Positions 56,489 to 64,000 of a DNA stretch of 64,000 nucleotides are shown piece after piece. The stretch is from contig QVOM02000112.1 of the NCBI GenBank assembly GCA_003586115.2, positions 108,882,411 to 108,946,410 on the forward strand, in the 5' to 3' direction. Position 1 is the stretch's first letter, and each line of letters starts with the position of its first letter. This stretch comes from Salvator merianae. Lineage: Eukaryota > Chordata > Lepidosauria > Squamata > Teiidae. A model generated the notes under the pieces. The model ran no database searches and was not told the DNA's origin. It was given only the letters and a program-made list of their open reading frames with translations. A program made the translations under genes and the position numbers.

Positions 56489-56598
56489 CTTTGGATGCGT
56501 TTTATCTTCTCTTCGTCATTTCCATCTTCCATTAAGGAAATCCACTCATCGCAGAGCTGGGATGAGAAAACACTGTTGGGTATATTACGGAGAAAATC
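56489..56598 (-). pseudogene. ARHGAP20: ARHGAP20 RhoGAP exon B, copy 2
   Basis: The 110-bp open exon has the same splice sites as 17639-17748 and one residue difference within the exon (MEDGNDEEK instead of MENGNDEEK). Confidence 0.92.
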
Positions 56599-57168
56599 CT
56601 TATGGGGGGAAAAAAGAGAACAGGGCACATGAGCACCATTTCTGGGAAAATGGACATTATACAGCAGACCATTAACTAATGGCAGAACACAATTCAAGCC
56701 TTATTTCGACATTTATTATTCTATAAGTCACAGGATTTTCACCAGTCTGCCATTTAATGATCTGGTCCTTTCTGGATCATTTTTGCCTGTTAGCGCAGAC
56801 CTGAATAGTTTTCTAATAAGTAAATGGAAGCAGGGGCTAATTAGCTGAATGCCTGTCAAAATTCTTCCATGAATCTATTTCATACCCTGCATGCCACATA
56901 ACCTTGAACAGGCAAGATCTGGGTTCCAATCCAAATCCTGCTGCAAAACTTTATATAGCTCATCATTTTTCAGCAAAACGTGTTTCTTAAGATTACTACA
57001 GTAAACCACTTGAATAAACCAGCTAAGTTCTTTAGAAGGTTAGATGCTGAAGTTAATAAAAAATAGGTTATATTTTGAAAGGCGATTATCTTATGCTACT
57101 AATTATCTCAGTTTCAGACTCACCCAAGTAGCTCCAGCTATTTACTAATAATTCAGTTTTATCCAGAA

Positions 57169-57384
57169 TTGATTGTAAATTCATTTTATAAAATAAAGCC
57201 TCAGTCTTCCATGGACTTCCATGAGGGATTTGAGAGCTTGAAAATTTTGGATGATTCAGCTGTCAGTAAGATGAAAAGTGCTGTAGAAATAGCTCAGGAT
57301 TTATTTATATTGCTGCAGGCTTTGCATTTACGAGATTACAAGCATGATCTTTACAAAGGAGAAGATGCAAAATTAGAGCTGTGA
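57169..57384 (+). other. Plus-strand ORF fragment in ARHGAP20 intron, copy 2
   Basis: A 71-codon open frame contains FHEGFESLKILDDSA, MKSAVEIAQDLFILLQALHL and YKGEDAKLEL. The copy 1 homologue has a stop. The protein is not recognised. Confidence 0.4.
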
Positions 57385-57461
57385 GAAGCCTATATATATC
57401 CTAGGATGTTGTATTCAAGACTTGCTGTAGATTAACCCCAATTCACTGCAAGTTTAACTTA

Positions 57462-57857
57462 GAGCCTTTCTGCACTCACCTCTCTGTTGTCTGAACCCAC
57501 GAGTCTGGACCAGCTAGGCCCACTGGTTTGGATGATGGAAAGGTGTGGTATGGAACAGTACTGTCTGCATGATGCTGCTTGTGGGAGTTTCAGGGCTGGG
57601 CTCCAAGTGCTCTGAAGGGCTAAGAATGCCTCCATGACCTGGACCAGGGCCTCTTGGTCCCCTGGTAGACCTTGATGTCGAGGTTTACTGGTAATCCCGA
57701 AGAGGGCCTCCCCGATCAGGATTATGTCTTTCCAGCATGGACAGAGCACAGCAGCAAGGGTGTGGCCTCATAGATCCACACTAATGTGCAGACCGATGAG
57801 GCCCAGAAGCCGACTGTGAGGGCTCTTCTTATGGGTCAAAGGTAAGTGCAGAAAGAC
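57462..57857. mobile_element. TIR element (GCCTTTCTGCACT ends), copy 2
   Basis: Homologue of 18579-18975, inherited with the duplication. Confidence 0.6.
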
Positions 57858-57885
57858 CTTTGGTGAAAAAAAGAAAGAGAGAGAG

Positions 57886-58427
57886 GGCCTGTTTGCACTG
57901 AGCTCGGTAGACCGTTCCCAGTAGTTGGCTTCGGACCGGAGAGGTTGAAGAACGCTGGCTGCCATTCGCACTCCCAGCCAGAGGAACGGACCCGGAGCCG
58001 ACCAGCAGAGGGAACAGTGCGGATGGCATCCGCTAGTTAGGTACCGCACTCCGTACCATCGAGCTCCGCTTCGTAACCAGAGGGCTCCTTACGGAGCTGG
58101 CTTCGTAACGGCAGCTAGGTTGCCATGCCCAAAGGGCTATCCCGGGCACGGGGTATGAAGCACCGGACCACGCATGCACAGCCCCGCCAGCCCCGCCCGG
58201 CCACCATTGCAAACACGGACGGGAGTGCGAAAGCACCTACCCTGATCTTCGCTCCATCGCACAGGTCGGGATGAAGACAAGCATTTACTTGTCTTGCCTT
58301 ACCCAGGATCAGGTACGGATCGGGTGCAATGTGGTTCAGATTGGGTGAGGCACGCGCCCGCGACACTGCGAAGCCTCCGTTCCAGCCAGCGCTTAAGAAT
58401 GGTCTACCGCTGTAGTGTGAACAGGCC
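57886..58427. mobile_element. TIR element (GGCCTGTT ends), inserted in RhoGAP exon A
   Basis: The ends are GGCCTGTTTGCACT and AGTGTGAACAGGCC. It is CpG-rich inside. Compared with copy 1, about 135 bp of host sequence (equivalent of 19005-19141, including the exon A donor) is missing at the insertion, and no target duplication is seen. Confidence 0.8.
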
Positions 58428-58431
58428 CGTC

Positions 58432-58532
58432 ATCTCCTCAACTGAGCCTCTCCTTCAGGTCTTTGCATTTGCTGAACGTCTGAAGATGCCCTGAGTGAAA
58501 GGACCCTCTCGGTAGAAGAAGGAGAGCATTTC
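58432..58532 (-). pseudogene. ARHGAP20: ARHGAP20 RhoGAP exon A remnant, copy 2
   Basis: The acceptor TTTTTGCAG is kept and the start reads EMLSFFYREGPF. A 10-bp deletion (CTCTGTGCAG of copy 1, lost between repeats of CAG) shifts the frame, and the 3' part is replaced by the TIR element. Confidence 0.88.
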
Positions 58533-58784
58533 CTGCAAAAACACAGATATACAAATGTCAGCAATTAATTTTTAAGAGAAAACTACATTTTTAATTGTGA
58601 ACGCATTGTAGACTCTTCAGTGGCTCACTCCCATAAGGTTCAATTGGCAATCGCAGAGAACTTCTGTTCCTGACTTGCAGTGGGACATTCTGTTACAGTT
58701 TATTCCTCTGCTTATATCAAGCTAGTGGCAGAACTGGAATTTGCAGCACATGGATTGAATCAGCTCCTTCTAAGTCCAACGATG

Positions 58785-59469
58785 GGCCTGTTCGCACTAC
58801 AGTGCGAAGGTTTCCTCAGCTGTAAACCTTCCAAGAGCTGCTGGCATAGATCTGAGTTTGGTTTATTAGTTAACCTTAGTTAGTGGTCATTTTATAATGG
58901 GGCTTTTCGCACTACGGCAGTGGAACGTTCCTGTCCGTTCGCTGGAACGGAGGCTTCGCACTGCCGCGGGCGCGTGCCTCACCCGATCCGAACCACATCG
59001 TACCCGATTTGTACCTGATCCTGGGTAAGGCTAGACAAGTAAAAGCTTGTCTTCATTCCGACTTGCGCGATGGAGCGAAGATCGGGGTAGGTGATTTTGC
59101 ACTCCGCGTTTGCAATGGCGGCCAGGCAGGGCTGGCGCAGCTGCGCATGCGTGGTCCGCTGCTTCATACCCTGGTCCGCTGCTTCATACCCCGGTCCGGT
59201 GCTTCGTGCCCGGGATAGCACTTTGGGCATGGCAGCCTAGCTGCCGTTACGAACCTGGCTCCGTAAGGAGCCCTCTGGTTACGAAGTGGAGCTCGATGGT
59301 ACGGAGTGTGGTACCTAACTAGCGGATGCCATCCGCACTGTTCCCTCTGCTGGTCGGCTCCGGGTCCGTTCCTCTGACTGGGAGTGCGGATGGCAGCCAG
59401 CGTTCTCCAACCTCTCCGGTCCGAAGCCAACTACTGGGAATGGTCTACCGAGCTCAGTGCGAACAGGCC
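58785..59469. mobile_element. TIR element (GGCCTGTT ends), inverted relative to the first
   Basis: The ends are GGCCTGTTCGCACT and AGTGCGAACAGGCC. It is flanked by CGATG on both sides (or GAT if the end is taken as GGGCC). Its interior is the reverse complement of 57886-58427, with an extra segment near its left end. Confidence 0.85.
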
Positions 59470-59473
59470 CGAT

Positions 59474-59693
59474 GTTTGGAATGTTACTTTTGATTGGATG
59501 GAGAGCAAAGAGTGTATAAAAGCAACTACAATTTATCAGTAAACCATTGCACTTATCTCTGTGAGAGGAGTGTTAGTCCTTTTTGGCCAAAAAGTCTTTT
59601 CTCCGTGTCTTTATTTCTGAAGTCTCTTTTCTGTGAGATTTAGAGTTTCTTTCTACAGCTCCGCGTTTACCTGGGCTTTGGGAACTGGCAACA
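59474..59693 (+). mobile_element. LTR-like segment
   Basis: It starts TGTTTGGAATG and ends GGCAACA (TGTT/AACA termini), with ATTGG near 59495 and TATAAAAG near 59515 on the plus strand. An AATAAA is present on the minus strand near 59608. Orientation and relation to the adjacent gypsy pol are unresolved. Confidence 0.4.
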
Positions 59694-62600
59694 GAATGTT
59701 TTTTAATAGAATGAAATGAGCCATTTTAGATAAAAGATCAACAACAGTACAGATTACAGAATAACTGGATGAAGGGGGCAGATAACCGTGAATTTGAGGC
59801 TATTTTACTCCCAGGGAGTAGGAACTGGAAGTGGCTGAAGCAGATTTAGCTAGCTGGGATTTTGCTGTGTTACAAACAGGATAGGACTATACATATTGTT
59901 TCACTTGTCTGTACATACCCAGTCACAAGTAGCATCATTTGGTGGTAAATCATTATTTTAAGAAATCCAAAGTGTCCTGCAGTGGAGCTGTCAAGATGTG
60001 GCTGTAAGATTTTAGATCAGAAGGCAGAAGGGATATATAATTTTCCAGCCATGGTTGGAAGGGACTGGCTTGTGTCTCATTTGGCTGTGTTAACCAAGTA
60101 CCAGTCATCCAAGGTTAAAGCAGACTGAATTTTGGTATACAAGTGGTTGGTAATATCTATTGCAGCTGCGGTTAAGCCCAGTTGTTTCGGGGTGAGAATC
60201 ATGGGCCCTTTCTGCACTTGGCCTTATTGCAGATTATATTCTGGAATAGGGACCTGCCATCCACATGCTAGTACAAACTAATGAAAGGTCTTGCCCAGGG
60301 CCTACCATAGTCTGCACTAGCATGCAGATGGCAGGTCCCTGTTCTGAGATATATTCCAGAATAAGGCCTAGTGCAGAAAGGGCCATGGTCTCCATTTCAA
60401 TGTTGGTGGCCTGATATTGCAGTTTGTGGGACAAAGCATCAGTTAGACAAGTCTGATTTACTTAAGGATAAAATCGAAGCGTGTAAAAAACTTAGTGGGG
60501 GAAGAGTTTTCATGGCATCTGTAAAGCTTGTAGATTTTTATGATCAACCTAGACCTCAAATGGGTGACTGGCCCCTTCAAGGTATTGCCTATAGAAAGCT
60601 AGACAACATTTAATTTCCAGGAGCTCACACTTCCACACCAGGTAATTCCATTCTGCTGAGATTAATTGTCAGGAGACAAAAGCCCATGGGCACAGTTCTC
60701 CAGAATCTGGGTCTTTCTGTAGGAGCACCCCCCCACACACTGCCATGTCAGCAGCATCACACTGTATTATGAATGCTTGAGTAGGGTTTGGGTGCTTAAG
60801 CATAGTTTCTTTGTCAATAAGGTCTTTAAGAATTTCAAAAGCAGCGTGACACTCAGGAGTCCTTACAAACTTAGGAAAGTGGGTTTGTTTATGTATGCCA
60901 TTTTTTGAGACTTTGTCACCTCAGAGCAGGTGAGTAAGCAATGTGGCTAGATTGGCAAAGTCAGGAATAAACTTCCTGTAGAAGTCGGCAAAACCCAGAA
61001 AGCTCTGCATTGTTGGTGGATATGGGTGGGATTTTTTCCCCAGTCTATTACAATTGCCACCTTGTTTGGATCCATCTCACTACCATGGTGGGAGATAGGA
61101 TAGCACAAGAAGTCCAGTTTATTGAGATGAAATTCACACTTGGACAGTTTGGCATACAGTTTGTGTTCTCTAAGTCTTTCTAATCATTGGTGGACATGCT
61201 GGATATGTAAGGCCATATCAGATGAAAAAATCATCAGGTCATTAAGATAACAGATCAGAAAAGTATCTGTCATGTCTCTAAAAGCATAATTGATAAAGTT
61301 CTGGAAGACCGCGGGTGTAATAGGCTGAAGGACATTACAAGGTATTCAGAAAGCCCATATCTGCTACTGAAAGCAGTCTTCCATTCCCATCCCTCCCGTA
61401 TTTTTATGCAACGGTATGCCTCCTGGAGATCCAGTTTGCTAAAAAGTTTTGCTTCATTTAATTGATCCAGTAGATCACTAATAAGCAGGAAGGGGTATCT
61501 ATTCTATAGTGAAATTTTGTTCAAACATGGTAAATTGTGAAAAGCCATAGCTCCCCATTTTTTTCTTGAAAATAAGAGTGGAGCGGCCATAGAGGAGGAA
61601 GAGAGCCAGATGAAGTTATGGGCCAAATTCTTATTTAGAAAGTCCCAAAGGGCTTGTAATTCAGCTTCAGAAATAGAGTATAAATGCCCAGCAGGGAGTT
61701 CTACTCCAGGCAGTAATTCAATGGTGCAATCAAAGGGACGATGAGGGGGTAGTGTGTCAGCCTCCTTCTCCTCAAATACATCTGCAAACTCTTCATAAAT
61801 TTTGGGTAGACAATTTCAGGCGTTCATACTGAGTAGCAGAGAGAGGTGTACTATCTGTGCCAACAAACGGGACCCCTAAAGCTGCCTCTGTAAGCTCTTT
61901 CTATGCAGAGTGCATTTATCAGAGTCAAAAATAATGACTTACTTACTCCAAATAATTTGAAGGTCATGGTTCTTTAGCCAGTCTAACCCAAGAATGACAG
62001 GATAATATGAAGTTTGGAGCACTAGCAATTGCAAGTCCTCCACTCAAGCCTTTAACAGGACAATTCTATGAGTGACTGGCTTTTGGGTTTCTGAGCCATC
62101 GTGGGCTATAAAAATAATGGGTTTGGAGATTACCACAATGTGGAGCTAGAATTTATTAATTAATGTGGTCTCAGTCAAAAGTTCTGTTGGTCCCAGTCTC
62201 TGCTAAGGCTTTTACCATGAACTTCCCCGATCCTGGGACAGTGAATGTACAGATCCAGTACGAGATGCTGTGGTAGAATATTTTTTTCACTGGTGGAGCT
62301 AGAAGGCTATAAGTCCTATCTGCTTCTCTGAGGGCAAATAGGACTTACTTGTTTCCCTGTTCCACTGTTGAAGTAGGAAAGTCATTCTCCCAGCATTTGG
62401 AGGCGTTCACAGCCGCTAACTTCATTCCCAACTTGTTGACCTTCTTTGTCTTTGGGGGAAGAGTCCTTGGCAATGGTGTGGGCTTTTCTTTTGTCCCAGT
62501 TGGAGCAGGCAAAAACAAAGTGGCCCATCTCGCCACCGTATAGCCAGAATCCTTGTTTGTGGCAGCTGGACTGCTCCTCCTGTGTTAATCTTGGTCTGAC

Positions 62601-62890
62601 AGCTGGGACTGCGCTCCATGCTGTCACTGGACCTCTTGGCCACTGTGAGGGGGTGTGAGGAGGAGAGCTGCATTATGACTAGGCAACCCTCTAGTAGGGT
62701 AGCTAGCTAAATCCATCCCTGTAGTGTGTGGGNTGTTTTCCCTGGAGCTGTTTAGCTGAACACAAGAAGTAACCACGGCAGCCAGCCATTTTCTGTGTTC
62801 AGCAAAACATGGACCACTATTAAGGCAAGTCTGATGCTGCACGAGGAGGGAAGGAAAGGCAGGAACAGCTGTCAGAGCTCTTCCTGCCAC
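59694..62890 (-). mobile_element. Ty3/gypsy retrotransposon, decayed gag-pol
   Basis: Read on the minus strand: a degenerate zinc knuckle of gag (GEMGHFVFAC near 62540), a protease region (about 62230-61850), reverse transcriptase (about 61700-60950, with YLND at 61249-61238 where the family has YLDD), RNase H (about 60950-60390, with IIQCDAADMAV), and the start of integrase (about 60200-59694, with a DSSTAGHFG histidine-region and VVDLLSKMAHF). Multiple stops and frameshifts are present. The rest of integrase is missing. A MITE is inserted at 60204-60384. Confidence 0.85.
60204..60384. mobile_element. Palindromic MITE (CCCTTTCTGCAC family) in gypsy
   Basis: The ends are GGCCCTTTCTGCAC and its reverse complement, with ATG on both sides as a 3-bp duplication. 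The left and right halves are mirror copies (ATTATATTCTGGAATAGGGA against TCCCTGTTCTGAGATATATT). Confidence 0.85.
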
Positions 62891-62899
62891 TCTACTGTT

Positions 62900-64000
62900 A
62901 CAGTGCTCAAAGGAGCACTTATGGTATCATGAGTACTCAAAGGGAGCAGGAATGTACGATCTCTGCACCTTTTGAGCATTCTTGTGGCACAAAGATTGTT
63001 AAGGGACATGTGGTCCCTCCAGCTTCAAAGCATACCCACAGCACCATAAAGCCTCAATGAAGGTATTTATATATGAAGGTTAAAGACAATTTGGTACCTG
63101 AGATGGAACAAAATCTAGGTACACAGGACTAAAGAGAGCTAAATTATTTTGGTTCCTGCAACAGAAGACCCTGCAACCATCTCTCCTCCTTCCTGGTAAT
63201 AAAATGAAAGAATAATAAATATAATAATAATAAATTTATCTTCTTTTTTATGTTTTTTTTTTTAATGGCTAGTAGTTTATTGCCCTTAGGAGACGTCCAA
63301 AACTCATTGCTTGGGGCACCATCCTAACTCTGCCTAATCGTACAGCCAGCTCTACTTTGCATGTAGATTGCAGTCTGTGGCCACATGCCCCACATGCAAA
63401 TGGTCTGAGACCAAAGCAGTACAGAAGGAGACACTACAAAAATAGAGTTTGCAAACACTTAAGGCAGAGTGCCAATTGCTTTACCCTTGGACACACTTTT
63501 GCCAAGGGTAAAATATTTGCTTAATATTTAATATTTGCTTCCTTAAGAAACAAAATTCCTCTACCTCCTCCAATCCACTCTGTGGTATTAAGTTCAGGAA
63601 GTCATCATGGCTCCGTCCCACGATGGATCCAGAATGGTGCGCATCTATGTAAATCTGTTGTTACATATTCACCCATTCATCTTCAGTGACCCTAAAGAAC
63701 TGCAATACTTCCTAATTTATAAGGATCATCAAATTGATGAAAGATTATAATCTGCAGGGGTGACCCTGCTTGAGTCTGATAGTTCTGCAACTCACATGCT
63801 TCCCAGACAAAACGAAATGATAGATTGTTTGCTGAGGGAGCTGTTTACTCTGCCATGCTAGAACCATCCCACGTTTCCTGTGAGGAAATGCTACTGAACT
63901 CAGCTGTGTGTGCTTATTATTGCATATGTCATATAACAAAGGCCGCATCTCCATTGGGTGGGATGCAGCCAACTGAAGTGGTGGCAGTCATGTGCAAATA
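62900..64000. other. Unassigned right end
   Basis: AT-rich sequence with a T-rich tract near 63245. It could include the leader of the gypsy element. No gene recognised. Confidence 0.4.

Larger units (their letters stand above)
55638..58532 (-). pseudogene. ARHGAP20: ARHGAP20-like RhoGAP pseudogene, copy 2
   Basis: Three RhoGAP exons remain (58532-58432, 56598-56489 and 55728-55638). Exon A has lost its 3' half and donor to a TIR-element insertion with deletion, plus a 10-bp deletion. Exon B is open. Exon C has an exact 99-bp internal deletion. Nothing upstream of exon A survives in the window, because the homology stops at 58787. Confidence 0.88.
41870..58787. repeat. Segmental duplication, copy 2
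   Basis: Partner of 1900-19490. It differs by a GC-rich hAT insertion, an L1 insertion, loss of the 4260-5645 and 14271-16572 equivalents, and replacement of the 48.6-53.6 kb interval by BovB, L1 and other sequence. Homology ends at TAAGTCCAAC just before a TIR element. Confidence 0.9.

Noticed and set aside
1..64000. CRISPR array, bacterial operon, rRNA or viral genome
   Set aside because: Repeats are microsatellites, MITEs or LINE tails. Genes are split by introns. There is no regular repeat-spacer layout and no rRNA-like conserved block.

Overview
The window is vertebrate nuclear DNA, most likely from a squamate reptile. It is intron- and repeat-dominated. It carries a BovB/RTE LINE, CR1/L2-like and L1 LINEs, a tRNA-derived SINE with a BovB-like tail (Sauria type), many palindromic MITEs, a Ty3/gypsy relic and two hAT-type DNA transposons. 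I see no bacterial-style operon, CRISPR array or rRNA. The host assignment is an inference from the repeat families.

The genes are decayed, split exons of two loci. The first is FDX1 (adrenodoxin, the mitochondrial [2Fe-2S] ferredoxin). The second is ARHGAP20 (a PH / Ras-association / RhoGAP protein), which I remember as the neighbour of FDX1 on human 11q22. Both are recognised from short conserved peptides bounded by matching splice sites, all on the minus strand except one ARHGAP20 exon. Copy 1 has FDX1 exon 3 (~2.0 kb), exon 2 (~5.0 kb) and exon 1 in a CpG island (~8.7 kb), then ARHGAP20 RhoGAP exons (16.7-19.3 kb), a linker exon (21.4 kb), RA exons (23.9 and 34.9 kb) and PH exons (35.9-39.0 kb). 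Copy 2 repeats about 17 kb of this (1.9-19.5 kb matches 41.9-58.8 kb, about 39 kb apart): FDX1 exon 3 (42.0 kb), a remnant of FDX1 exon 1 (48.1 kb) and RhoGAP exons (55.7, 56.5 and 58.5 kb). Every copy carries disabling lesions: stops, frameshifts, a lost Fe-S cysteine, missing exons, transposon insertions and an exon in flipped orientation. No intact host gene is visible.

The most notable element is an 8.5-kb hAT transposon (25465-33953) inside an intron of ARHGAP20 copy 1. It has matching 16-bp terminal inverted repeats, a perfect 8-bp target-site duplication (GACAAAAT), a long BED/hAT transposase gene on the plus strand with its own CCAAT/TATA promoter, and a convergent second gene on the minus strand. 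That second gene encodes a Myb/SANT-like DNA-binding domain followed by a coiled-coil-like segment. Myb/SANT accessory genes are familiar in PIF/Harbinger elements; I do not know of one as a standard part of a vertebrate hAT element, so this is the best candidate here for an undescribed system.

Layout: 0-1.4 kb LINE fragments; 1.9-8.9 kb FDX1 copy 1; 9.0-11.3 kb flipped ARHGAP20 3' segment plus MITEs and CR1; 11.5-16 kb SINE, LINE tails and MITEs; 16.7-39.0 kb ARHGAP20 copy 1 with the hAT at 25.5-34.0 kb; 39-41.9 kb LINE and unassigned sequence; 41.9-48.2 kb FDX1 copy 2 with a GC-rich hAT MITE and an L1 insertion; 48.2-52 kb rearranged block, BovB and L1; 53.6-58.8 kb ARHGAP20 copy 2; 57.9-59.5 kb an inverted pair of TIR elements; 59.5-62.9 kb LTR-like sequence and Ty3/gypsy pol; 62.9-64 kb unassigned.
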